A stretch of 64,000 bases of DNA from Plantago ovata (taxonomy: Eukaryota; Streptophyta; Magnoliopsida; Lamiales; Plantaginaceae), in assembly GCA_028274465.1 (NCBI GenBank), contig CM051456.1:120048880-120112879 (forward strand). Reading direction: 5' to 3'. Position numbers and translations under genes: made by a program. Of the stretch, positions 48,122 through 59,114 are shown piece by piece (position 1 is the stretch's first letter; each line of letters starts with the position of its first letter). The notes under the pieces were generated by a model that saw only the letters and a list, made by a program, of their open reading frames with translations, was not told the DNA's origin and ran no database searches.

Positions 48122-48872
48122 TTTTTTTGGAACAAATTCAGTGTTTTATTCCAGTATAAGCGTTCAAGTACACCAACTCAAAATCTAACACAGCAGACCA
48201 CATTCCGGCCTCTGTAATAACAAAAATGATCTAGCTATCAATATTTACAAACTTGGATAACTTAACATAGGTTGACAAAATTTTTGAAGCTTTGGGTTTA
48301 GTTTGCAGCGGGTGAAAGTTGTTTTCACCGTTTCTCGCAGAATAACCCCAAAATCTCCTATCTTACTTTTAAAGATGTGAATATTTCTTTTCCTCCAAAC
48401 AGAATAAATGAGCTAAGTTGCTAAAGCTTTGAAGAATCTGCTCCAGTGCTCCCTACTGATTTTCCTTTACTTGGCTGACCGATGAACCTCTTATTCCTCG
48501 GTCCAATCTCTACCCATATGAGTCTTTCAACTCCATCTCAGTAAGGCTCTCCAAACAGGCTTAATCACTTAACAATAAAACAATAAATGGCCCAATGTTT
48601 CATTCTCCACCCCAGACCCCACAGAACACACAGATAGGATCGACATTAATGTGCACTCCTATGAGCCTGTCCTTAGTTGCTAGCCAGACTATGAACCTGG
48701 CTCTTGGTGTGGCAATATTTTTGAATTTGAGCGGTTTGCTTTGGCAAGTTGTATTTGCTAGTGGTTAGGAGGCTCCTTGCTTTGTTTGTAGACTTTCGTT
48801 GTACTTCACTCGAGCATCTTATGCTCTTTTGTTATTAATATATTTAGCCGTTTAAAAAAAAAATAAAAAAAT
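48122..48872. mobile_element. Head-to-head LINE fragments (two outward 3' ends)
   Basis: 48122 to about 48715 is on the minus strand: translated fragments RARFIVWLATKDRL and ICVFCG, then GRRFWGYSAR-like remnants of ORF2 with stops, ending in TTTGTTCCAAAAAAA. About 48716-48872 is on the plus strand: 3' UTR with hairpin GAGCAT-CTT-ATGCTC (48812-48826), AATATATTTAGCCGTTTAAA and poly-A. Either two insertions or one rearranged insertion. Confidence 0.65.
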
Positions 48873-50717
48873 AAATTGAATTGCATTCTTCAAGTCCAGA
48901 AACCAGTATCCTAGCTTTGAACTTGTTTTGAGACTTTTAATTGAATAGTACTCCTCCATATATAGGACACGTCTAATGTACATCTTCTACCAGTGCGTAA
49001 ACAAGGTGCCAATCTCTTCCAATCACCTCGATGCAAGCTGCATAACAATTGGCAACAAAAATTAACGGTTATCGACGAAATTAAAAACGAATCAAAGCAA
49101 TTAGTAAACAGAGAGACAAGGTGAGCTTATATACACTTGAAGGCAAAGGAAAGACAATTAAGGCTAGGGTTTGAGAGAAGAGTTGCCGCCATGAGCTTAA
49201 GATGAATTTAGCCTACCATTCTCCTTCTTTCTTCCGGCGATACTACAAGTTGGTGGAGTTTACTTTTGGGATATAATATGGATAGAGGATAGTGATGTGG
49301 TAATATGTAGTACAAGTAAGGTCATGGAGGTAATTAATTACAAGTAGTGATATTGAGGGTAAAATGGGAAGGGGGAATGGGATGCAAAACACACTTCAGT
49401 ACAATTTCGATGTGTTTTGCAAAATCACTACACCCTCAATGATTTGTTTCAAAACACACTTCGATGAACGGTACCGTACTTTTGGGCTGCCCGAACACAA
49501 AACACACATTGTCTAAATTGTAACCAATCACGATTCCAAGTGCGGTCAAACTACGTTTTAGGGTGAAAATGGACAAACCAATCAGCCCCTTGCTGTTTTT
49601 TCTATAGACTTCTAAAAAAATCAAAGAGCATCCCTAAAGTTAAAAAGGTAAGTATTTGCAAATTTCATATTGCAGTTTTTTTGTTTTGTTTCTTTTTTTT
49701 TCTCTAATGCGACTAATTCTGCCGAGCACAGCCAAACCCTTTTTCATAGGGTTAGCTATCTGTTCTTACATTCAAAAGACTGTTATTTAATGAAGTGAAT
49801 TAAATCTCTTATCAATTGAACCAACAACTGTTAGAGATTACGGTATTTCTATGTAAAATGAAAATACCTCCCATCATGCGGTATTTCTTTCTATATGAAA
49901 TGAAAATACCTACCATCATGCGGTACTTAGATCCTGACTTCTGAATATTTTCATAACACAAGCGTAGAAAAGAAACATGGTTTTATAACAAAAGTATACA
50001 TATGATATATTGATATTGATAACCTTTTGCCCCCAAAAGTCGCTAAACCTAGTTTAAATAAACATGATATATAGTCGCGTTTCTAATAAAATACTAGATC
50101 GATGTACGTAGAATATATCTTAGTAGATCTAAAATTTAATTTATTCCATTAGTGTCGTCGTAACGCTCGTTTGTAGGGAATGGTATGTGTAACATTCATG
50201 ACTTAGCTTATTGGAGCACGTATTATCAAGGGGCATATGTCATTATCTCATGAGTCATGCATGATAAAGATATATACAGAAATTAATTTATTGCAGGAGT
50301 CAAAATTGTAATACTAGCTACTTGACCAGGAAATCCAAATTGTGCATAATAGTAGTACAATTTAATTAATTTGTATACTATACACTAATAATAATAGTAG
50401 TACAATTTAATTAATTTGTATATGATGCAACAACCGATTAGAGAATTTAGAGCTAGCTGGAAAGTTGTAATTAACCAAAATTAATCGGTACGTATTGTCA
50501 CTGCATATGAATATAACGTCAATGCCAAGCCAGATGATGCAATGATGATATTGATATTGATTCATCTCTAAAATGATATAATCACCATCACAAGTTAACC
50601 AACTAATAATTAAAATAGAAAAAATAAATAAAATCTGATTAGTAATAAATTATAACAAAAGAAATTAACCAACTACTGGACATGAAAACTGAACCAAATA
50701 TATAGTAGATACAAAAC
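48873..50717. other. Intergenic, no gene recognised
   Basis: 49384-49465 has three short repeats of AAAACACACTTC(A/G)(G/A)T. 49838-49930 has a doubled ACGGTATTTCT...AAATGAAAATACCT(C/A)CCATCATGC block. 50345-50425 has a doubled AATAGTAGTACAATTTAATTAATTTGTATA block. No coding sequence seen. Confidence 0.5.
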
Positions 50718-51179
50718 TTAAATAACAAGAACTAAAGAAACAAACATGGCGAGGAAAACAAACTTAGTTGATGAACCTTGTAGGGTTATTGATGATGAGG
50801 CTGCCTGATCATCTTGGTGTGGTGGCTTTCTATAGTAATAAGGAAACCAAGGCACACGAGGCTCTGGTGGTGGAGGCGTAACACCGTTGAAGTAAGGCGG
50901 CGGCTGTGTGTACTGGTTCACTCCGCCGGGAGGCGTGGTGGTCATAGCCGGAGGTGGGAAGTAATTAGTTGGAGTACTTGGAGGTGTGGTTGTTGCTGGC
51001 GGTGTTGTGGACACTGGAGGGTTGTTTCCGCCTCCTCCACCTCCTCCGGGGCCAGTTGGAGGCGGATAGCATGGATACGGACACTCTTGCGACGTCACGT
51101 TGGTCGGAAAGTGGAGGATGAGAGTGAAAGTGACTAGTGTTAAGAGAAGAAGGTTTTGGATGTTTGAATTTGAAGCCAT
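50718..51179 (-). CDS. Small secreted proline/glycine-rich (HRGP-like) protein, probably GPI-anchored
   Basis: Single-exon gene of 153 codons. Residues 1-30 form a signal peptide (LLLLTLVTFTLILHF core). The mature part starts ECPYPCYPPPTGP, followed by a poly-Gly run and Thr/Pro-rich repeats (TTPPATTTPPSTPT) typical of arabinogalactan-type or extensin-like glycosylation. A second tract is YTQPPPYFNGVTPPPPEP. The last ~18 residues (KFVFLAMFVSLVLVI end) are hydrophobic after a Ser/Gly-rich stretch, as expected for a GPI-anchor signal. It therefore likely sits at the cell surface or wall. Start chosen as the first Met ahead of the signal peptide. A paralogue lies 7.5 kb downstream on the same strand. 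Exact biological role unknown. Confidence 0.75.
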   Translation of the reverse strand: MASNSNIQNLLLLTLVTFTLILHFPTNVTSQECPYPCYPPPTGPGGGGGGGNNPPVSTTPPATTTPPSTPTNYFPPPAMTTTPPGGVNQYTQPPPYFNGVTPPPPEPRVPWFPYYYRKPPHQDDQAASSSITLQGSSTKFVFLAMFVSLVLVI

Positions 51180-52674
51180 AGCTTTTTTTGTTGAGATGAG
51201 AGGGGTGTTAAGGTGTGGGGTATATTATTTGGTTTTCTAGATTAGAATTTAGAAGAGAGTTTGATAGGTTTTTTCTTTGTCATGATTCATAAGGTGAACA
51301 TACTAGGCACAAAGTTGGTAGTGTGTGTAGTGTAGTGTATATCAAAAGTAAAGGCATTTGGTGCTTTTAATAATTAAAAAATTTCTTTCATATATAGGTG
51401 AAAGAATCAGTCATTTTATAGTTGTTAAAAAGGTAACATTTCAGCCGAGTAGTTGAAGTATATAACTTTCATTCGGTTTATTCTGATTTTTCAATAAAGT
51501 TTTGCCGTTACCAATAGGCTAGCTCGGACATTGGCATTGCTCTTTCTCGGTTCTATTTTTTCTTGTGGAGCTAGAGTAGTCTTCCCGGGTGTCGGTGTTG
51601 GTGTCGTATATCCACTTGTTGAACTCTCTTTTCGTTTTTTTTTTTTCTCTTTCTTTCTTTTTGTACTCGAGCATTTTCTATGCTATCTCTTTTATTAAAG
51701 AAATTTTTAGCCATTTAAAAAGAAAAAATCATCATCATAAATCATTATACTGTAGCAAATAGTAATGACTAAGACGTTTCCTTCCTTGGAACATTTTATA
51801 GTTGTTTCCTTAGGAAAAGTTAGATTCCACCTTATTTTGAGTTTGGTGAGACCATACAAAGCATGTTAAGATGTTGATGATAAAAGGAAAGTTAGAGATG
51901 TTCATGGTTTCCTGGTGTTTTAAATTTAATATCCATCAGAGTAGAATTTATGATGATGCTTTAATTTAGAGATGATACAAGAATATCTTCTTTTTTTTCT
52001 CGAAATTAATGATATAAGAATATCAGTACTACAGTACTACTACAACTTGGTGAAGATGGTGTTTTTGAGGATTTAAATGTATAGGTATATATATGTGATC
52101 ATAAATTCAATAGTCGTGGACCAAATAAATAAACAACCGTATTTCTAGTTGATCAAACGACAAAAAGCTAGGACTTGAAACTTTAAACCAAAACCACAGG
52201 CGTCCATTTCACAAATCTATCAGTTGAAATAATCTCAATACTTACTTTTATTTTATGTATGTGCATGTATTGTGTAGCGTAGGGGATGGGCTATTGCCTA
52301 TTGGACATCTAGTAACACAATCTACAACATGAAAAAGATCGATCATTTGCAACACGGTTTAATGAAAGACTACTACAATCTTATTTGCAAGATTTGAACT
52401 TATTTTATTTTATTGAGAATTAAATTAAAAATCGATCACTCGATAAAATTAGTTTATTAAAAAATTGATGGATATTCGTAAGAGCTATTTAAAAGTTAGA
52501 GAAATTGTAAAATTTTAACTTGACTTTTTTGGAAGAAATAAAAACAACTAAAAAGAACCTAACTTAATTTACGGTGAAGTTGTTTAAGTAGGTTTGATCC
52601 AACTAATTCTTCGACTTTATACTGTTGCAAACAATCAAAAATCAGTTTCTCTTTAAATTAAATGATACTAGATG
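51180..52674. other. Upstream region of the HRGP-like gene and LINE tail remnants
   Basis: 51660-51727 is a plus-strand LINE tail with hairpin AGCAT-TTTCT-ATGCT (51670-51684), AAATTTTTAGCCATTTAAAA and a short poly-A. The 15-bp direct repeat CATTTTATAGTTGTT lies at 51412-51426 and 51792-51806 and may be the target duplication, although the right copy is 65 bp past the poly-A. No gene seen. Confidence 0.5.
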
Positions 52675-52814
52675 TAGGGGTGTTAACAAATCAAACTGAT
52701 CTGAGCAACTTGTGAGAAGGTTCGACCAAACTAAAGCTCGGCTCGATCTAGATCGGTCAACACGTATTTGATCGGGAGCAAGCTCGATTTGAGAAAAACT
52801 CGACTGTTCATGAA

Positions 52815-52880
<66 letters not shown>

Positions 52881-53240
52881 AACCCTATACTTAAAAATAT
52901 AAATATATATATTTGTAAACCTATACTTAAAAATATACATATATAGGTTTTTTTTGGTATATTTTTTAATTTAAAAAATTAAGTAAAATATTAATATTAA
53001 TATTTAACAAAACTATTTATTTATGAACATATTAAATGCTGTTCTTAAATTAAATATATAATTTTAAATAATTATTATGTTAATGTAACTGTTCGTAAAA
53101 AGTTTGTGAGCAAGCTCGAAACTCGTGAGCTTTTAAATAATCACATAATTTTAAAACTCGTCATCGATCGTTTTCGAACGAATTAACTGTTAAAAACGAT
53201 CATACGTACGCTCTCGATACCCTACGCTAACACCACGAAA
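52675..53240. repeat. GCTCG-motif repeat with an (AT)n core
   Basis: AGCTCGGCTCGATC, AGCAAGCTCGATTTGAG and the later GTGAGCAAGCTCGAAACTCG are motifs of a common plant interspersed repeat. An (AT)29-like tract (52819-52876) and two copies of TTTGTAA(A/C)CCTATACTTAAAA (52875-52935) lie inside. Confidence 0.45.
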
Positions 53241-54582
53241 GCACCAACTGTCATTAATCCTAACTTGTAGGTGTGCGACGATCGAATTGGGTCGTTCACC
53301 GTAGTCTTTCCGTTATATCTTCTCTGGATTCAATCGCAAATGTCAGATATCTGAAGCCCAAAGATTTGATTTATCCAAGCCCACTTCACTTTCAATATAA
53401 CATGCAGCAGACAGCAGGATTATCTATATATTTACTTTTCATTATTTTTTTAGCTAAAATTATATGAACGTAATACTTAATTAAAATGATTATCTGCTTT
53501 TTTTCTACGTCAATTATCAAATAAGTAAACTTTTTGTGTTTGCATGTGTATAGCATAAGTTCATGTGTAGGTGGGTAGAGACGGGAAACTATTGGGAAAG
53601 CCATGCAATTAAGCCCTTAAGCTTGACTTGGGCTCTAGTTTTTTCTAGGATGTACCCATAATATGCGGTGCATGTGAAGGTGGAAAATAATGGTACCAAT
53701 AGTTGGAAAGTTAGGCCAAATTAATTATTATTGAAGCGTTCTTACATTAGCCGGTCAATACCAGACGCTCCAAATTAGAAGCAAAGGTAATTACCAGTCT
53801 AATTAATGTTTTGAACAAGTGCGAGAGACAAAGAATCTTTTAGCACTTTCTTCTCTGCAAGCAATGTGAAGTTAGAAAACACATAATTAAAAGACAATGC
53901 AGTTGCACTCATTAGTAAATTGCCACTCCAATATAATGTTTAGAGTATTATTTTAGTAATCACAGTTTAGGAGAACGTATAATTGTTGGATAATTTTTAT
54001 GTAATAAGTTCATCGGTTCATGTATAGAGGTTACAATAGTGACTCCAAAAAGTAGATTACACATCAGTTGGTTGAGCTTTCCTCTTCATGTCCTCAATCA
54101 AAGACAAGGAAATGAGGTTAAAGGAAAAGTTTTCAGAATAGGATTTAAGTTTAAACTTCATTTTCCATGGCAGTTCTGAACAACAAAAGGACTTTAGAAT
54201 ATTCCTTTTCTATCTATTACGATAACTATAGGTACATTATAAGATCGATATAACTTGCTTTTAGAATAAATTAAACTGCATGTAGGTCACAGTTAAACTA
54301 AAGGCCAACTGTGAGATCAACCTTGTAGTTCTGTACTGATAACCTGCAAAGTAAAACAAGCAAGACACACACACACACACATATAAAATGACTGTTTTTA
54401 CGTCTAAAATTCAATTACATTTTAGTCCTTAGGCTCAATCTTGTTTGGCTCACCAAATATCTGATTTTGGAACAGTGCTTAGAGCGCCGGGTTGGTCAAA
54501 TTCGGCACTAAAATGTTATTGTTTGTCTAATGAGTACTAATATGTTATTAGGTGCTCTATTGATACCCGAAAAAGATATGGA

Positions 54583-54664
<82 letters not shown>

Positions 54665-54963
54665 AAGTTAAAGTGCAGCGGAAAGTAAATACAACATGTG
54701 TTTGTCAAATTTTCAAGCAGCTTTGAATAGCTACTCGATGCCCAATCAAGGTAGAAAATCACTAAGATCAATCTTGTCCGTATACAATGCCTTGAACTTA
54801 CAATCTCTCTCTTATAAAAACAACACTAGTCACCTAACGATGATGCAAAGCCGCCCTCTGCCTATTCTACTCTCAATACGCTGTTAGAGAGATCTAGAAT
54901 ATAAATTAGTGTAAAGACTCTAATCAGTCTTCTGTTGATCGATCATGTAGTATTAATTTATAG
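53241..54963. other. Intergenic with microsatellites, no gene recognised
   Basis: (AC)n at 54366-54380 and an 80-bp (AT)n tract at 54582-54661. ORFs in this stretch are chance frames. Confidence 0.5.
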
Positions 54964-55380
54964 TGTTGGAAAACTATGTTAGAATACTAACAGGTCTTCT
55001 CTTCAATTCTGACTTAAACTCGGACACTTCTATCTTCACAAGTAAACAACAATCTTCAATCAGACTCCTTCTCCTAGTCGAATTCTTCTTCCAGGCCGTC
55101 ATCTTCTTGAATCATCTTGTTGAATCCTTTTCCTTTCCAATATTTTCTTGACAATTCTTATCAAATAAAACGTCCTGCACTTATAGATAATTACAGCTAT
55201 TGAACTAGTTATTATGTCATAAAAGATAAGATCAATAAATAGGTTAAGTGTGACAACTGACGGTAAGTCGAAGTTGAGTAAAAACTCAGACAACCTCAAG
55301 TTCAACTTTTGTTTCAACTTTGGCCATAAAAAGACACTTACATAGGTGTCGACTGGAGATTAGGGATCACAACTCCAACA
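54964..55380 (-). mobile_element. LTR retrotransposon solo LTR (417 bp)
   Basis: The ends are TGTTGGAAAAC (54964) and AACTCCAACA (to 55380), a TG...CA pair with a short inverted repeat; on the minus strand it starts TGTTGGAGTTGTGATCCC, a frequent Copia LTR start. The flanking 5-mers (TATAG and TCAAA) do not match, and no primer-binding site follows, so it may be a remnant of a recombined element. Confidence 0.6.
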
Positions 55381-55735
55381 TCAAACTAATCCATATCCTT
55401 CCTGTAGAGTTATTTATTTTGGAATAGTATCTTTAATTTTTTTTTTCCTATTATTTTTCAGTTGCAACAGTTATAGTGTTCTAAATCAAACCTCCTTCCC
55501 GTATGATGGTGTGTTTCTCACCCGGTCAAGCTAACTTCTTTCTTATTCAGTTAATTGACTTTTCTCAACTCTAAATAGATGTCACAGAGAAATTAATTTG
55601 ATTAAAAATAATAAGAAAAATAAAAATAAGAGAAAGGGACATGTATCGATAATGAATCGAATCGAATCAATATTAAACACATATAAAAATGAATATGTTA
55701 TCCATTTTAAAGTATCGATACTTACTACTTACTAA
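55381..55735. other. Intergenic, no gene recognised
   Basis: AT-rich, nothing supported. Confidence 0.5.
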
Positions 55736-56200
55736 GACTGCCCGCATTGGGGCGACATGGAGCCCAACGTGGGCGTTGCCCCAATGCGGGCAGGATGCCT
55801 GCGACATGGGACGCCGCATGCGTGGAGTTTTGGTGTGAGTATAGGGGTGGCCACTGAATGGTCCTCTTTTTAATTTAAATTCAAAATTTTCAAAGAATTA
55901 AAACGGTCATAACCTTAAAAATAAAAATTTAAAAAATAAACAAAAATCACAAACATGTTTATTTTTTTAAGACCTATAAATAGAGTCTACTCTTATAGCA
56001 CTACATCTCCGGCCCTTATTTCTTGCTTAATTCTCTATAAGTCGTCGTAATAAATTGTGGTTTGTGTAAATAAATTTTAAAATATATATTATGTCAATCT
56101 TATAATTGATATTATTTTTTTTCTTTTTAAATAAACAAATTGTACGATGCTACAATGCAGGCCGCGGCATGGAGGCAATGGCATCTTGGGGCACGAACGA
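55736..56200 (+). mobile_element. PIF/Harbinger-like element end
   Basis: The 16-bp perfect inverted repeat CTGCCCGCATTGGGGC / GCCCCAATGCGGGCAG (55738-55753, 55778-55793) is followed by GGGGTGGCCACTGAATGG, AAACGGTCATAACCTT and a TATA box (CCTATAAATAGAG, about 55974-55986). This is the layout of the promoter end of some plant Harbinger elements. TAA precedes the left end. A GC-rich block at 56145-56200 may be the other end; no transposase is present. Confidence 0.45.
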
Positions 56201-58712
56201 ATGCCGATGGTTAACCGGTAAGTTTAGGATATGGCCATATCAGTTCCCAATAACAAAACCAGCAAATAACCAAACCACAAAGGTGCCTTTGACACCTCAA
56301 CGAGGCGAGCAAAAGCAATAGACAATACAGCAATGTTTTTTTTTTTCGAAATACAATACAACAATGTTGTTTGTTGTCCTTTTGATTCCAAAACTTGGGA
56401 CCCAGACAGAGGTATGGTTCATCGAAGTTGATCCTCATCTCTTTTTGACTCTCTGACAATTTCTGACATTTATTTAGGATGATTGCTGTTTCGAGCGTAG
56501 TAATCATTTTTGGAACCTTCTTAGCATTTTACTCTGTATTTTACTTTCATCTCTCTATACTCACCAAGTGAACACATATAGAAATATCAAACACTTCCTC
56601 TTTTTAAAAGTTAAAACTATAGATTTAAAAATGAAGGAAGGTTAGAAGTTGTAAGATTAGTAATGGTTCAATTATTAGCGCTCCTCGTGAGTGGTTCGGT
56701 TGATATATATTAAATCTTGAAGTCCACATGAGTCAATTCGGAATCATAAAAAGCGTGACAACGAATTTGATTGAATCTGGAACCTTCCCATCAATTTTAA
56801 ACTTTGTGTAATAAAATTAACATAACATCGTTAAGAGCTGTCACTTGTTCAGTTGTTCTTCTTCATGTGATGCGAATTTGATGATATGATTATATGAAAC
56901 GCAACGATGAGGTGTCCAACAAAGTTCCAAATTCTAAGAGTTTAGGATCAACTTGGCTTACTTTCTTATCACCAGAGACGTCTTAATTAACGCAACCTTC
57001 TTCCACACTGACACATTTGTAACCAATTATCATCACCACAAGATCACTACATGATGAATTGATGACACCATTTTTCTTTTCTTTTTCCTTTCTTAAAAAG
57101 TGAGTGAAAAGAAAAACCTACTAGTACTTGTCTTACATCGATTTGTCCCTTTATTTTTCTTCTTCTTTCTCCGATCTTACACCAATTTGGCACAAGAGTT
57201 TGCGTATGAGTAATAAGTTTTCTATATTTCACACAAGAACCGAGAATATAAAATGCTTTTTATTTGGCGTTAAAGGCTTAAAGCCATACTACATGACATC
57301 TTGCTAGGAGTATTTAAGGAAAAAAAAAACTTTCGAAATCATAATAATATTATTAATTAGTTAATTTTTTTGCAATAATAGGGTGATAGATAATAAAGCC
57401 TAACCCATGCCCCGAGCAAAAGACTAAGGAGCAAGAGCAAGCATTAACTCATATCCATCATGTCGCAACTCCAAACCTAACTTGTGAGTAGTACTCGTAT
57501 TGACATTTAAACGAATATTGCTGTAAAGGTGTAATAGTAGGAGAAATAAAGATTAGATCCATAATTTCTTCCCTTTATTCTTTGTTCGTTCGACCACATA
57601 CGGAACACAATCAACACCTGACTTGTATTTTGTAGAGTTATATTTGGGGTGGTGTAGGTTTTATATGTTGCACTGTACAAGATATTAAAATACCATGAGA
57701 CACAATCACATAAAAACATATTGTAAAGAAGAATAAACCGGTGCCCATAGGTTAATACGGGTGTAATCGGAGCCGGTTAGTTTTTTTCATCCAGTCCGTC
57801 CTAGTCCATCTGTGCTATAACGTTGATGAGCTAGGGCCTAGGTAGATAAGATAAAAATTTGATCTGTACGTATGGCCAATGAATGGAATGGGAATATTTA
57901 TGAGGCCAAGGACACCTCAATCCCAACTAGTACTAGGCTACCAGCTAGTGTTGACATGTACTATATAAAAGCAAAGAACCGACTTTTTTTAAAAAGATTT
58001 TATTATGAAATTAAATTTAGTGGAAACACAAGCCGGTGGATGATGATATGTAACTTTCATTAAACAAAACGTTATCTTCAATCAATTAATAACCATTCAA
58101 CACTTGGATCGATCGATCGTCTTCATTATTGACCTTATTGCGTACTAGCTATGCTATAAATTACTATAATTTATTTTAAAATGACAAATACGTACGAGTA
58201 TTACAACTACACCACTGCACCTGATATGATATATACCCAACACAATAAACACAATAGAGGATACTTAAACTAACTACTAAAACAAGAAAAATAAAATTAA
58301 CCCAGTGTAAAGAGCCTATCTGTGGAGTATCTTACAAGTCTAGAAACTACTTTCAACATCAGAAAGCAAAAAGAAAACGAAGAAAGCTAAGGAAGCATAA
58401 AGGTAGCGAAAAATAAGACAAACTTTTATAAATCTTCATATTATTTTATATTAATCCGATCAAATTAACGCATAAATTGATCAATAATAACGGTAATGAA
58501 ATTACATTTTAGAAGAAAAAAAGATTATTTATTACAATGAGAGAGAAGTAAAATATAGTAAAAGTTATAACATGATTAATTCTTCCGAACTACAGGTAAA
58601 ATTGTACACAAATTGATTTAATTATCCCGTATGATTATTTCATATAATCTTTGGATGTAATAATTTGTACCTCCCTCTTGTTAGCAAGAAAATCTTCTTC
58701 TTATTCTCTTCT
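56201..58712. other. Intergenic, no gene recognised
   Basis: Scattered short ORFs (56211-56507, 57047-57232, 57507-57719, 57872-58063) show no family features. Confidence 0.45.
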
Positions 58713-59114
58713 TCATACGCAAGCTAACAGCCATAAACCACTTGAGATCATGATGATCAAGAACGGGACCAATCCAACAGCTTCCCGACCTGAACCCGAA
58801 TAGTAATGATCTATTGGGTATAAATTCCCTGGCGGACCGTTTACATATATGTAAGGAGGATTTGGTGGGTACTGTCCTCCTCCTCCACCTCCGCCACCAC
58901 CTCCACCGCTAGGTGGTGGAGGGCAGATGGGGGTTGGAGTCGGTGGCGGCTTCGGCTTTGGTGGTGGTGGAGATGGTGGTGGTGGTGTGATACAAGGGCT
59001 GTTGCAAGGACAACCACCACACTTGTTGGAATCTATATCTTGTCCATGAATTTTGACAAAGGTTGAGACCATGAGAAATATAATAGTGGATTGGAACAAT
59101 TTGAGCTTGGCCAT
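58713..59114 (-). CDS. Small secreted proline/glycine-rich (extensin-like) protein, probably GPI-anchored
   Basis: Single-exon gene of 133 codons. A signal peptide (LFQSTIIFLMVSTFVKIHG, about residues 6-24) is followed by a Cys-rich segment (CGGCPCNSPC), then PPPPSPPPPKPKPPPTPTP, an extensin-like Ser-Pro block, then CPPPPSGG with an 11-Gly run. A Tyr-rich part (PPYIYVNGPPGNLYPIDHYY) leads to SGSGREAVG and a hydrophobic tail (VPFLIIMISSGLWLLACV), which fits GPI-anchor processing near the Ser/Gly residues. The order signal peptide, Cys-Pro block, poly-Gly, Pro/Tyr block, hydrophobic tail is the same as in the gene at 50718-51179, so they are likely paralogues. Probably a wall or plasma-membrane surface protein; the specific role is unknown. 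Confidence 0.75.
   Translation of the reverse strand: MAKLKLFQSTIIFLMVSTFVKIHGQDIDSNKCGGCPCNSPCITPPPPSPPPPKPKPPPTPTPICPPPPSGGGGGGGGGGGQYPPNPPYIYVNGPPGNLYPIDHYYSGSGREAVGLVPFLIIMISSGLWLLACV

Noticed and set aside
48122-48872. Classical twin-priming 5' inversion of a single LINE
   Set aside because: The left part appears to carry its own 3' tail, which twin priming of one RNA would not place outside; kept only as an alternative.
50814-51137. 107-residue Arg/Trp-rich plus-strand frame
   Set aside because: Antisense of the proline/glycine-rich gene.
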